64,000 nucleotides of DNA from Marchantia polymorpha subsp. ruderalis (GCA_037833965.1 AP031356.1:18436501-18500500), one strand, 5' to 3'. Shown: positions 38,157 through 49,972, numbered from the stretch's first letter. The notes: generated by a model from the sequence alone, not told the origin. A program made the numbers and translations.

Positions 38157-38339
38157 TGTTGAAAGTAAAAGCTGAACTGGATATTAGATAAGTTATAGAA
38201 GAATCCAAGTAAGTAGCAAAGGTGATAAGGATGTTCGAGAACATCGACCGTAGGTATAAAAGGGTAAGAAGAAAAAGAAAATCTAACACAAGATTATACT
38301 AATCTGATCACTACACTCGGTAACTAAATACTAACAACA
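38157..38339 (-). repeat. 5' LTR of the copia element
   Basis: It begins TGTTGAAAG and ends AACAACA, and is followed by the target duplication TCAAT. The primer-binding site lies just inside it. Confidence 0.85.
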
Positions 38340-38344
38340 TCAAT

Positions 38345-39589
38345 TTTATCAACTCTGATCGGTGATTGATATTCATCAAAGAACGATTTGAGAAACTGCT
38401 TCCCATCAAGCATGGACAAGAAAAATGCTAGATACACAAGACGATTGATCTGTTGCATCGAACTCAATAGTTTTCTATAAGCTCGTTCCGGTCGGTTCTG
38501 GTATGGAATGGCCCTTCTGTGAGGCACTTTCATACTGATTCTTGTTTCATCTGAAACCAATAACCGGACATGAATGTCGACCCACAGCTGTTTGGTCTGT
38601 AACATCTAAGCCCGAGCATTGGATCTCTGTGGAGATCATCAGGCTATGTACATTGCAATATTTGATGTCATTTCTTTGACAGACAGAAGCATGTTGTTTG
38701 TGAACTACCATTTGTAGGCCGATTCAGACTAAAAGAAGTTGAAATTCTGAAGTTTATCAAATTCTGTAAGATAGAGCTCTTCTCGAGTGCTAGCTACTTG
38801 AATGATGGGGAGTCCAGAATGTGAATGTGAACGAAGTGGACAAATTGCTCAAATGCTCTGGCTGAAATCTTGTGAGGAATTTTTGTCAACTCTCAGCGTG
38901 AATTTCGTCATCACAACTTTAGACCAAACCAACATGAAATTACGAACGACTTGAACTCAACTAAATCGGGTGTCTCCGGTATCGTGACTTCTTCATCACT
39001 GCGAGTAAAAAAATGGTCGCTGAACATCAAGATCTCAGGAATATCGCGTAGAGGAGGTAGACGTACAAATCACTATACGAATGTAACATTTAACGCTTTG
39101 TTCCATTTCTTGTGGATTAGATGATTCAGGTATTTTGACAGTTTTCAATCTTCCCAAGTTGCGTTCATTAACTTGAGTTCTTGCATTATGCTCGAGCTTT
39201 GACTCGTGGCGCAAATGTATGCCTAAAGATGAAAGGTCGGAAGAGGGATATAGTCCCAGTTTCCTAGCGTAACTTTTAGGCTTTCTTCTCATGTCTCTAA
39301 ATATTCCAACTTGGCGGTCTGGACTCCTTCGGCGAACCTCACGCTTTGCATGCCGTCCACGAATGTAATCAAGCTTCAAAGGTGTGGACAAACTATTTGA
39401 ACCTTCTCTTTGTGTGCTCAGACTGCTGCCAACTGTCTGGTGGCCCCAATCGTTAATCCGCACTGCCGATGTCATGCGAGTCATGACATCAGCATTCTGA
39501 TGGTGCGCTCAGTGCAATTGGTCTGACCATTCTTTCTACTGCAGGCACTGCCTCCTCCCACCTGCGGAGAGCTGTAATCAGACGAAATC
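38345..39589. other. Intergenic DNA with an unassigned basic open frame
   Basis: A minus-strand frame at 39484-39035 is open for about 150 codons and rich in Arg, Lys and Ser (for example KREVRRRSPDR and RDMRRKPKSYARKLG). It lies 105 bases beyond the RecX stop on the same strand. It could be a small hypothetical gene, an old 3' exon, or chance. I recognise no family. The rest of the interval shows nothing. Confidence 0.35.
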
Positions 39590-40720
39590 CTAATCCAGTT
39601 CCTCATTATCTTCACCCTCCTCTTGATCCTCGCGCTGCAGAATTCTCAGCAAGTCAGAGGTGATGTCCCAGCCGAAGCCTCTCCTCTGCAGCCAGCCGGC
39701 CATGCGTCTTTTGCGGGCATTGATATCTGCTTTGTTCCCTTGACTCCACCTTCGTCGAGCTTGGGAGAGAAGTTGCTCTGCTGCTTTCTGATTCATACCC
39801 CACTTGTCCCCTCCATTGTCTTCCCCGTCCAGGTCCCCTGCGTCCTCCTCGTTTTGGAAAACGTGCATGAGACCAGCTTCCACATTATCCTTACTGATCC
39901 CTCTTCTTAACAGCTCATACTTGATGCGTTTTGGTCCCCAGGCATTACCATTCCACCTCGATCGTGCAAAGACTTCTGCATACTCTTGATCACTCTGCAA
40001 TCCACATCTTTGGAGTTCCACAATTGCAGCGTCCATGATCTCAGCGGAGAAATTCTTCTTGCTCATTTTCATTCTCAGCTTTGCCTCGGGCTGTGGTCCC
40101 AGAGCCAGCAGGGAGATGCAGTAATCTTTCGCCCGGAATTCCAGATCGTGGGTCTGTTCTCGCTTTCCTGTATCCCGAGTCTGTGATGACGTGAAGGAAT
40201 TTGAACAGACATCAGCTGAATCACCAAAAAGACCTTCAAACTGAGTAGCCTCGTTTGCTGACGGCTGCTGCAGATTTCTCCTCCTGGGCTTCCGACGCTC
40301 AAATCCCTCGACCTCCTCTCCCTCTGGTCTAGATATCAAATAATTCGCTTTCTCGCTAGCCCTTGCAGCAGAAGATGATCTGCTTACCCGTCGGCCCTCT
40401 GCATCACCTTCCCCTCTTCCTACCAAACTTCTGTCCGTAGGTAAACGTCTTAAATCAGAGTTGTGAGAATGCGTGTCTCGTGATTCACTAACTCCAGATT
40501 CCCTCTCTGCGCCTTTCTGAGACCCCGACTTCGGCACATAGCGTTCAGGCAAAGAAGCATTGGATGCATAGCGGGGAAAAGCTGGAACGAGCGATGAGCC
40601 AGACGGTGCTTTCACGAGCTGATGAAGAAGGCGAATACACTGCCGATGCTGCTGCCACATTCCGCCCCTCCCGGAGGCCATGCGTAGGACAGAACTACCA
40701 TAACACATTACTCCCGCCAT
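39590..40720 (-). CDS. RECX: RecX-domain protein, probably organelle-targeted
   Basis: Intronless frame of 376 aa from the ATG at 40720. Residues 1 to about 55 are rich in Arg, Ser and Ala with few acids, as in plastid or mitochondrial transit peptides. A long hydrophilic linker follows. The RecX three-helix repeats lie at about 195-285, with AKDYCISLLALGPQPEAKL, ELQRCGLQSDQEYAEVFARS and PKRIKYELLRRGISKDNVE. The tail (RRRWSQG, RMAGWLQRRGFGWDI) is a further RecX-like helical unit. The protein ends in an acidic stretch. Bacterial RecX binds RecA filaments and limits recombination, and plant homologues act with organellar RecA. Plant RecX proteins are longer than bacterial ones, as here. ATGs at 40708 and near 40681 are alternative starts. 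Confidence 0.88.
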   Translation of the reverse strand: MAGVMCYGSSVLRMASGRGGMWQQHRQCIRLLHQLVKAPSGSSLVPAFPRYASNASLPERYVPKSGSQKGAERESGVSESRDTHSHNSDLRRLPTDRSLVGRGEGDAEGRRVSRSSSAARASEKANYLISRPEGEEVEGFERRKPRRRNLQQPSANEATQFEGLFGDSADVCSNSFTSSQTRDTGKREQTHDLEFRAKDYCISLLALGPQPEAKLRMKMSKKNFSAEIMDAAIVELQRCGLQSDQEYAEVFARSRWNGNAWGPKRIKYELLRRGISKDNVEAGLMHVFQNEEDAGDLDGEDNGGDKWGMNQKAAEQLLSQARRRWSQGNKADINARKRRMAGWLQRRGFGWDITSDLLRILQREDQEEGEDNEELD

Positions 40721-40773
40721 TCGACATTCGCCATTCACCGCATTCAGTCACTCCCTTATCACAGCTGACCAGA

Positions 40774-40817
40774 CACTCACTCACTCACTCACTCACTCAC
40801 TCACTCACTCACTCACT
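40774..40817. repeat. (CACT)11 microsatellite upstream of RecX
   Basis: Eleven uninterrupted CACT units, read GTGA/GAGT on the gene strand, 54 bases upstream of the RecX ATG. They probably lie in its 5' leader or core promoter. Confidence 0.95.
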
Positions 40818-41214
40818 ACGCCGCTCTTCAATTCCAGCGACGCACTTCTTCATTCATAATCTCGTAGACAGGACCATCCACCCTAATGTCGAAAAAAAAC
40901 GCGCAATTCTTCTCGTCGTGGTCGGTCGCTGCAGCTCTGCGCCGGGCAACCATGGCGATCGATGCCATGCCACCGCAACGGAACATCGATGGAAAGCAAA
41001 GGGAGAGTACAGTTCTCCATAGCCCCAACTACAGTAGAGGACTTTATTGTCAGCTCAGTGTCCATCTCTAACGTGGTAAGAAGCAACCGCGCACCTGTAA
41101 CCACGCCAACCACGCGAGCTAACCGGGCAAGTTAGAACAACAGCAGGTATTCTCGAAACCTGCCAGGGGAGAGTCTATCTTCCCACAAGAGAATCTGAAA
41201 ATGAAATAGGGTGG
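40818..41214. other. RecX upstream region
   Basis: This should hold the RecX promoter. Overlapping short frames on both strands at 40828-41113 are unrecognised. No other feature is seen. Confidence 0.4.
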
Positions 41215-41794
41215 TGCGAGAATGAATGACCAGGAATGAACACTGGAATGGTGGTTCTCCTCCCAAAAGAATGAGACCTGGAGCTAATCCAGAACTGGCG
41301 CCCGATTACACTATTAATAACTTCTTATAGGATTTTGGCGAAAATTCTTCAACTTCGACTCCAAGCATTACTACCCGAGATCATTCATGAAGGTCAAGCA
41401 GCTTACTTCCATCTAGATACATCTTGGATGTCGTCTTAGTCCAGCATGAAACGGTTGCTTGGGCTCAAGAATCTCACCAAGCACTCATTATGCTAAAAAT
41501 GAATATATGTAAATCATACAACTTTGTGAGTTGGAATGTCCTGTTCCAAGTGATGCTCAAGATGGAAAACCCGGCACCATTAGTTAAAATAGTTCAGACC
41601 CTGCTGAAGGATGCCTCAGCATCAGTTTTTATTAACGACCTCAACACTGAAGAATTTCCAATTATGCAAGGGGTCCGGCAGGGATGTCCCTTGGCACACT
41701 ACATGTTCATAATGGTTGCAAAGGCGCTAGCAATAGACTCCATCCGCGAACTGTCCATTGGAAGTCTGCGAGGAATTATGCTTCCCGATGGTTT
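41215..41794 (+). mobile_element. LINE (L1-like) reverse transcriptase fragment, 5' part
   Basis: Plus-strand translation shows non-LTR reverse transcriptase blocks in order: NTGMVVLLPKE, NWRPITLLITSYRILAKIL, LQALLPEIIHEGQAA, an altered first catalytic block (KMNICKSYNFVSW, where L1 elements have Asp in place of the final Asn of KSYN), and QGVRQGCPLAHYMF. The frame carries stops and small shifts. The copia remnant cuts it off before the FADD-type block. Its 3' portion is at 47270-47880. Confidence 0.85.
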
Positions 41795-43265
41795 CTATGT
41801 TTTTCAAATTTATGGTAGTGACTTGATGAGTAAGTCTGCAGGGTTTTCCTTAGTGTGAATGTACTTGATGTCAATTTTCCCTCTAACACTCTTTCCCTAA
41901 TAAAATGGTGTTTGACTTCGATGTGCTTGGTCTTGGCGTGGAACACAGGGTTTTTGGCTAGCTTAATAGCACTTTGATTGTCGCAAAACAGGTGCAAATC
42001 TGCAATGGTCGGCGTCGCTTCATCTCTTAAGTTCTCAACTATGGTAGAATCAGGGCAAGAAATTGGAACCTTCATAGAAGAAAGGATTACTAATTTTTTT
42101 ATCAACCGCCTGAGATACACAGCTTCTTTGCCCCCTTCTGATAAGACCTTGTATTCAACTTCAGTCATGCTATCAGAAACTATGGGCTGTTGCTTCGATG
42201 ACCAAGATATAGGTCCCCTTGCAAGCTTAAAAATATAAGCTTCAACGGATCGACGGGTGTTAGGACAGCTAAGGTAATATGCATTAGTATAGCCTTGAAT
42301 ATGTGGTTTTCTTTTCTGGTAAAGTAAGCCATAGTTCACAGTGCCATTGAGGTCTCAGAGAAGATGTTGAACTACATCCAATGAGCCATTTGTGGTTTAT
42401 GCATAAACCGACTTAGAAGTCCAACAGCGTACAAAATATCAAGGCGAGTGTGACAAAGAAAGATAAGCTTACCGACCAGGTGACAATATTTTGAGCTATC
42501 AACATGTGGAGTATTTGTATTTGCCTCGAGAACAATTTCAACCGGAAGCGGAACTGATTCAATGAGGGATGTGTCCGAGTTGCACTCACTACGTAAGTCC
42601 GTGATATAGTTGGTTTGATGCATAAAATTCTCGCCAGTAGTGGTATGCACGATGTCCAACCCGAGATACCGAGAGACCATACCTAAATCTTTCATCTTAT
42701 AATGTAAACTAAGTTGAAATTTGATCTCAACGACACGAGAAGAACTATCACCAAAAATTAGCAAGTCATCTATGTAGAGTAAAAGTACAGTAATAGTTAG
42801 ATCCCCACGTAAAAAGTATAAGTTAGGATCTAGCTGACTTCTTGTTCATTCATTGGAACGAAGGTACGTGTCAATCTCTTCATACCACTGACAAAGAGAT
42901 TGTTTGAGACCGTATAGAGACCTTTTCAGCAGGCACATCAAGTGCGTCTTTCTTGATTCTTCAAAGCCTGAGTGTTGTCGCATGTAGATCTGTTCTTATA
43001 ACTTTTCATTTAGAAAGGCAGTGATAACATCCAAATGCTGCAAAGTCCAACCAAGAGTCACAGATAATGCTATCATTGCTCGAAGAGTAGACCAACGGAC
43101 TACATGAGCAAATGTTTCGTTGTAATCCACTTCATACGTTTGCTCCAAGCCACGAGCAACCAGCCTAGCTTTCATACAAATTCGTGTGAGGTTTAACTCT
43201 TGTTTTGCTTTGTAGATCCAATGTGAAGTCAGTGCCTTTCTAGCTCGAGGAAGTTAAACGAGTTC

Positions 43266-44036
43266 TGTAAGATCTGATGTTGTATGTGTGAACTAGAAGT
43301 AGAATTAGCCAAGGAGTTAATCATGGTTATGATAGTTATGACTAAATCTAGCTAGGTATGACTAAGTCTAGCTAGTTTAGCTATAATGTCTTCACTTGGC
43401 GGAATAACTAGAGAAGTTCTAGAAGATTTGAGTGAGCACTTCTATTTTGTCTTATACAATAGTCTAGATTCCAAGAGAAAAGACTTTTTGACTTCATGTT
43501 TAGTTTTGATTGGTTTGACTAAAATGAGGAGTACTTCATTGGTTAGACTAAGTCTAATGTTGACTTAGTGGAAAGTAAAAGTTCTAGAAGTTGGAAAGGC
43601 ACAAATGGCATGTCGCCATCTCGATCTATGGATTAATAAACATCTAGAAGGTTTAGGAGGACAATGGCATGTTGCCACATATTGATAACTAGTCAACCTT
43701 ACTATGGTTTATCTTTGTAAAAGTAAGTTACATAGGAATTACCATTTGTTACTATGGTAAATTCTCAAGTAGTATATATAGAAAGTTAGTAAAGAGCCTC
43801 TCAAGCAAGTTTGGAGAGTTCATATGTAGAGACTTGTTTCATATATGAAAAAGTGACGAATTTTCAGTACCTTGAAGTGTCGATGTGTGTGTGAGTTGAA
43901 GTGATACCTTGAGAGATTGTGTGAGAGGGTGTTTGGGCTATGAGTATAAGGAGGAATCCTAGTCTTCTAGAATCATGATGAGCTACAGAAAAGACATCGG
44001 AGGTAAATCTGAGTGAGAGTCATCCCGGAGGTTGCA
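43266..44036. mobile_element. Insertion inside the second copia element, solo-LTR-like
   Basis: The other copia copy lacks this block. It starts TGTAAGATC and ends GGTTGCA. GTTC lies just before it and again just after it, and this may be a short target duplication. It holds a TATATATAG motif near 43773 and no coding content. Size, ends and TATA fit a solo LTR of another family, but the family is unknown. Confidence 0.45.
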
Positions 44037-46947
44037 GTTCCCAAGTGTGATTCGTAATAAGAGCGTCGAATTACTCTTGCATTTCTTTCCATCAGTCGGA
44101 ATTAAGCTTTGCTTGTTGGAATAAAATCTGATTTGTAATTGGTTGGGTTGTCTCAAGAGCATTGAGTTGATGAGGTGTAGAGATGTAATAATCGTCATAA
44201 CAGTTAAACGCCACATCTTTGAACGGTTTCGTCGTGGAAGAGTAATGTCGAAGACAATTGAGGTTGCAGCAACATTAGACATCGTAGGAGAAGTCGTAGG
44301 CAGTGCTTGAGGTTGAGGTCGCTCTGATAGATGAATATTTGATGGAGCCGTGAAATAAGATTGATGAGAGTTATACTCTTCTATCAGTGATAGAGTAAGA
44401 AGCACAATATCATCATCCAGAAGGGAGGAAAAAATATCCACAAATGGTTTATCTTACTGAAAATCATCCGAAACAGTTTCAAATACAGTATCATTTGCGG
44501 ATACAACTATGCGCTTGTTATGTGAATTCCAACATCAATAAGATTGTGACTACTCATCGTACTCCAACAGGACAGCGCGAAAAGACTTCACTTGTAATTT
44601 AGTGCGCTTTTCTATTGGATGTGAACGTATGCTAGACTTTTAATCACACAAAGATGAGATAAGTCGGGAGGGATATCATATAACTTTTCAAATGGAGGTG
44701 TCAAGTTCAGGGCTCGAGTAGCACACCGATTGAATACATAGTTTGGAGCTCAAATGCACTTAGTCCAGAGATGTTCGGGAAACTTTTGAGAAGTAAACAA
44801 ACATCGCGCAGCTTCAATCAACGTACGGTTTTTGCGCTCTGCAACTCCGTTTTGATGTGGAGTTCGAGCAGTGGTGAGTTGGCATTGTGTGCCTTCATTA
44901 AGACAATATGTGTTAAATTACTAAGTTAAATATCCTCCTCCTCTGTCTGAACGCAGGCTTGAGACTTTGAAGTTTCAATCATTCTCCCGAGTAGTGATGG
45001 CAGCTACTTTATGTGGAAACACGTTTTTGATTAAAGTGACAAACTGTTTGAAGCAATCGAAAGTAGCACTCTTAACTTGAAGTAAGTAGGTCCATGTATA
45101 ACGTGAATAATCATTAATAAAGGTCACCATATACTTAAATTATGTTCCTGCTACAACTAGACCACAGATGTTGGTATGTATAAGGACGAGTACTCCTGTG
45201 AACGCGGTGCTACTTAGACAAAACACAAGTGATGCACTTATGTTCAGGACTTGATGGTAAGTAAGGCAAATCTTTTACAAGACGTTTAGACGACATATGG
45301 TGTGCCGTCTGGAAATTCAAGTGACAAAGTCGATGATGCTAAAGGGTTATTGTGTCGATGGGCGGTACAATTGCAAGAGTTGGATTGTCTTCAGTAACCC
45401 CATTAAAATCAGGATAGTCGGGAGGCCTAACCCGTCATAGATTTGCATGAACCTCTATGAGTAATTGCTTGGACTGTTCAAATAACTAAGGATGAAATGG
45501 CTTAACTTTACACAATCTACTCTTGGGATTCCTATTTGCAAGCAGAATTATACAAGTTTGATTTTTCTCATCTAAAAGAAAACATGAATAAGGTGTAAAA
45601 AGTGCAAAATGTCATGAATCAGTGAGGCGGCCTACAAACAATAGATTTTTTGTTAACCCAGGAACATACAAAACGTGTTTGACGAATTTATTAAAGTCAA
45701 TACACAAAGTGCCTTTTTCGGCTACCGAAAGACGAGCCTCATTGGCAGTAGACACTCCTATTGATGAAAATCCTGCTTGAATGATGATATGAGAGAATGA
45801 TCTCTTGTGACATAGCTACTTACTCCCAAATCAAGATTAAAATAAACTATTGGAGAGGTGTCACCTGTAAAATTTGCATCTATGTCCTGAGGTTCTTCAG
45901 AAACTTCTGGAATTTTGAGATGAATCACAGTATTCCCTTCTTCCACCATGTGGACCTAATCACGGTTGCTGCGACGAAGGTTGAATGCACGAGTTTGCAA
46001 TTGTGCAATAGACTCGTCTAATTTTTGTAAGGTACTGTCAGCAACAAGATGATTAGCCTTGCTACACTAGTCACAGCGTGTTGAACATGGCATACTCCAC
46101 TCTATCCGTGGCGTTGAGGTAACATGAGAATGAGTTGATCGAGAAGGATGACTTGAGCGGATACAGAAGTTATGACGTTTGGTAGCACAGAAGTTAGTCT
46201 TTTTGTTTGATTGTGTCTTTTCCTCGATGAAGTACTGCATGGACTGGAGACATTCGACGAGATCCTGAAATGACGGAGAAGGCTAGCATTCCATTTAGCC
46301 CAAAAATTTTTGCACAAAAGGGCCATAGTTAGCAGATAGTCCTTTTAGCGTGTGATGTATGATATCAGTGCTCGGTACTCTATGACTGATGCTTGAAAGT
46401 TGGGCAGTGATAGAGTCTACTTGTTGAAGGTACTTCTCAAGAGAAGCATCATCTACAAGTTCGAGCGAAGACAATGGGTGAGAGAAAATGAATCTTTGTT
46501 GTGTGTTTCGCGATTCATATCGCTGACAAAGATGTGTCCAAAGCTCTTCAGGAGTGTCTTCAAAATCTGAAATAGATGGTAAAATGTTAGAATGTACACT
46601 GGCTTGAATCAAAGATATGGCTTTCATACGACGGTTGTGGATGTCTTGTTGACGAGCGCCATCGAGATTGTAAAGTAGAGTCGGTTGGTGTATGATCTCA
46701 TCCCAACAATCCTTGGTGCAAAGGATTGTTTTGAGGCGGATAGACTAATTGAAATAGTTCTTGCGCCCGGAAAGCTTCATAGACTCCGAAAAGTTCAAAA
46801 CTTTGTCCATTGCTAGCTAAGGTCCTAGAACAACAAATTCTCGTTTAATAGAAAGGCATTTGCTTACTGAAAGGAACAAGACCGCCAAATATATAATTGT
46901 TGGTCTTTTGCAAAAGAAGAAGAATGAAGGAGTTCGCTCTGATACCA

Positions 46948-47146
46948 TGTTGAAAGTAAGAGCTGAACTCGATGTTAGATAAGTGAGAGAAGAATCCCTT
47001 CAGTAGCAAATGTGATAAGTATGGTCAAGAACATCGACTGTCAATATATCAACCTACAAAGAAGGGTAAGAAGACAAAGAATATCTAACACAAAATTATC
47101 CTAATCTGATCACTACACTACATTCGGTAACTATATACTAACAACA
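46948..47146 (-). repeat. 5' LTR of the second copia element
   Basis: It begins TGTTGAAAGTAAGAG and ends CTAACAACA, and is similar to 38157-38339. The matching 3' LTR was not found. Confidence 0.85.
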
Positions 47147-47269
47147 ACTGGTAGTCGGGTCATCTGTCCGTAGTAGCTCATATTCTTGACATGAATTTTG
47201 TGCTACTTTTGTCCGTGTGGTATTTTCTTAGTCTGTGATGGATTCCAAAGTAATATTTAATGCTATTTA

Positions 47270-47880
47270 AGTATCGCTGCAAAATTATTTATGGTCAGGA
47301 ACAGAAGAGCATACCAAATCTCGTGTTCGATGAACAAATTGCTCCGTGGGCAAAAAAGTGAGAGGTTTGGGTTTGATTGATCCGCATGAGGTTTTGATCA
47401 CCCTGACGAACAAATGAATAGTGTAACCAAATGATGCCCCCATAAATATACTTCTTCATCATATAATCAATCGGATCCAACGGTCATCTTCTTGTAATTG
47501 GCCCTATAGATTCCAATGGCCACTCCTGACCCAATTTTCCTCACCTAGAGATTTCACTCTATGGGACTCCATGTTGCAAGCTTGGAGTCAAATTATTCAA
47601 TTCATGAAACCTGTCTCTCCATTAAATGCGGAAGAAGTCCAAAACACGCAGCTTTGATGGACGAATCACTTTGTGGTGTCTAACTTTGGGTGTACAGAAT
47701 AGCAGGTGCCTGTTGTAACAAGTTGCCGTCTTCAAGAGTTGTGGAAAGAACCGAGCATCACTATTCGATCATAAGCTATCCTCCAACCACAGTTTGGGTT
47801 GCTTGACACAAGACAATAATGGTCGAAGGATACTATTCACAGGTTCCTCAAGCATGGATAGATAGGGCTCCGCTTGGATC
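47270..47880 (+). mobile_element. LINE fragment, region downstream of the reverse transcriptase
   Basis: One plus-strand frame from about 47276 reads LQNYLWSGTEEHTKSRVR, a stop, then KKVRGLGLIDPHEVL and FTLWDSMLQAW. FLWSG and GGLGLIDP are hallmark motifs downstream of the reverse transcriptase in plant L1-like elements. Several stops interrupt it. It is probably the continuation of 41215-41794, with the middle of the LINE lost at the copia insertion. Confidence 0.75.
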
Positions 47881-49972
47881 GGGTTCGAGTCAAATTGGAC
47901 CAACGACCCGCAAACCGGATCGGATTTTGATCGATTGAGGTAGAATCCGAATATACAACAGGAGCAGTACAAGGTCAAACGAACAAGCTTGATTTCCAAG
48001 TGGAGCAATCACATGAAGCATGAGCTTTCGGATAGATATCATTTGGAGCAGGCACTTGAAGATGTTACTGTCAGAACCATGTTTCTGCTCTTGGAACTTG
48101 GACCTAGACGTTTGCAGACGAGTGTCGATCAAGCATTGGGTTTGTTCACGACGGAGTAGATGCAACTTGTCCAGCTTTGATTGTGTGACAGTATCTAGTT
48201 CTTTGGAGCTGCATTTGCATGGGGAAAAGTCGTCGAGAGATTTATTAGAGGATGAACATCACTTCTAGTTCGTACACATATCCGTCCAAGTAGTCAAAAT
48301 TCTCTAAAGTTGTTGTAATGTGTTCCGTCTAGCCAACAACGTGATGGGTGCTAGCTCGCTTCCCAACAATTCTCAGACATATTTCTGTGTCAATAGACAT
48401 TCGGCAAGACACACGAGTGAATATCCATGCTACTTTCTCTCCCTTGCTACTAAAGAGAATGTGGTTTGTGAAATTGCAACTACGAGAAGATTCTGTTTTT
48501 AGACGTAGCTTTCCAGCCTTCAAAAAAATTCTTCAAGTCGTATTCTTTAGTCGACATTGTCAATATGTATTTGAGTACGTCTTGATTTCAACAAACATTT
48601 TGTTCAAATTGAGCTTACTCGTGAAAGAATGAACTCATAGTTGTCTTGTAAACAATCATCGACAAGATTGTTGCGATTTGACAACACAATTGTGCCCTAA
48701 ACTAACCATCGTTGGCTGCGCGGAGTTTGATCGACTCGCGCTTAACACACTACGCGATGCAAATTTGATCCAAACACTGCTTGACTCCTCAACGACGGAG
48801 CTCTCATACACTAATAACCAAGCTAGCAATTTCTCTTTGCCGCTCAAAAATCATTCAAAGATCAAATATGAGTCGATGCGAAGCAAGGATCATGCTGCTA
48901 CGGAATATTAGATCTATTAGAACTTGAATCCACGCACATCAAGGGTTGGACTTGAATTTCTTGATGTCCTCGTGGATGACGGTCCAGAGGTAGTCCATGT
49001 CGAGCTCGTCGTCAGACACAACGGTCGAGGTCTTGTTCCAACTAATCAACATGTCGTTCACTCCGTTGAAAATGCCATGCGCTCGCAATTTGGCCAAATC
49101 TTTTTTTCAGGTTTTGTGTTCTATACAGCTCTACCAGATTCCGGATATCGTGCAAATATGTATCACCATACAGTCTACATCGTTGACATGCTACTCACAC
49201 ACACATAAGACACAAGAGCGTACACACTCCAATGTATCACAACTGAAATCAAGTCGTGTTAACCCCACTGGTTCAATACACAAACATCACATTCAGTCGA
49301 GCCGAACCCACTCACTTGAGAATCTAGGTCGACGCTTACGGTCACCATAACCAATCCACTGAAGACTACTCCCAACGCTACAAGCTCAACTCAAAAAACT
49401 AAATGTTATTTGATTCTCTTTGACTCTCTACCTGCGGCCCCTAATCTTATGCCAACGCTAAAAATAGAAGATACGAAGACACATGACATAGCAGTCGAGT
49501 GGGTGATCTGGATTCAGCAGAACAAGTTAATCTTCTACAATCATAGGTATACTTCAACACTACTCGAGCGACAAATATGTGATTCCACCCTCGATTTGGA
49601 TCAGATGTCAACGGCCAAGGTACCATGGTGTGAGTTGCATCAACCGCTAGAACTGCACAAGATGACCAAGCAGTTCCATCAGAAATGGAACCATGCAGGC
49701 ATGTTCTTCTTTAGACATGACGTATGGATTGTCTGGAATTACCAACGTCCCCTTGAAAGACAAGTTTTAGAGTCACTAACTTATTTTTGTTATTTTTAAA
49801 ATAGATTTTATTATCACAGGAAGTTTTAAGGAATTCAATACAATTGAAAAATAAAGCTGTGATGTGCAGCACTCAAATTTGGCTGATTGTAAACACTTGT
49901 TCTATTTCGACTTTATCATGGACCTAAACTCCTTGTGAGCTTTTTAAAGCATCAGGTCGGTCATGATCTTGC
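47881..49972. other. Unassigned region right of the nested transposons
   Basis: Mixed short frames on both strands. A plus-strand open frame at 49410-49799 (EWVIWIQQNKLIF...) may be the decayed 3' end of the same LINE. The minus-strand frames at 47890-48165 and 48329-48523 are not recognised. One exon-like block is listed separately at 48939-49095. Confidence 0.4.
48939..49095 (-). pseudogene. Exon-like block of an unknown protein, C-terminal end
   Basis: Minus-strand frame of about 53 codons, from DLAKLRAHGIF through WTVIHEDIKKFKSNP to a TGA at 48941-48939. The block from TTVVSDDELD to KFKS has G or C at nearly every third position, unlike the AT-rich surroundings, which is a mark of real coding sequence. 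No good splice acceptor or upstream exon was found. It is either the last exon of a gene I cannot assemble or a fragment of a retrocopy. I do not recognise the protein. Confidence 0.35.

Larger units (their letters stand above)
33416..38339 (-). mobile_element. Ty1/copia LTR retrotransposon fossil, both LTRs present, broken
   Basis: Element of 4.9 kb on the minus strand between a 5-bp target duplication TCAAT (33411-33415 and 38340-38344). LTRs lie at 38157-38339 and 33416-33567, with TG...CA ends. A primer-binding site of the initiator-methionine tRNA type sits beside the 5' LTR at about 38143-38155. In coding order it holds remains of gag (about 37.9-37.0 kb), integrase (about 36.5-35.5 kb), reverse transcriptase (about 35.5-34.3 kb) and RNase H (about 34.3-33.7 kb). 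The order integrase before reverse transcriptase is that of copia. The coding region is broken in many places. The LTRs differ in length and in numerous bases, so the insertion is not recent. Confidence 0.92.
41795..47146 (-). mobile_element. Second Ty1/copia fossil of the same family, nested in the LINE
   Basis: It aligns along its length with the element at 33416-38339, in the same orientation. Remains of RNase H (about 41.8-42.3 kb), reverse transcriptase (42.4-43.2 kb), integrase (44.4-45.3 kb) and gag (45.9-46.8 kb) are visible. Only the 5' LTR (46948-47146) is recognisable, with the tRNA-Met primer site beside it. At the other end the copia sequence meets the LINE directly. It is broken in many places and is interrupted by a 0.77-kb insertion at 43266-44036. 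Confidence 0.9.

Noticed and set aside
38324-38605. 93-codon minus-strand frame
   Set aside because: Part of it lies inside the copia LTR and the rest matches no family. It is probably chance.
41424-41858. 144-codon plus-strand frame
   Set aside because: It runs from the LINE reverse transcriptase into antisense copia sequence, a chance fusion across an insertion boundary.
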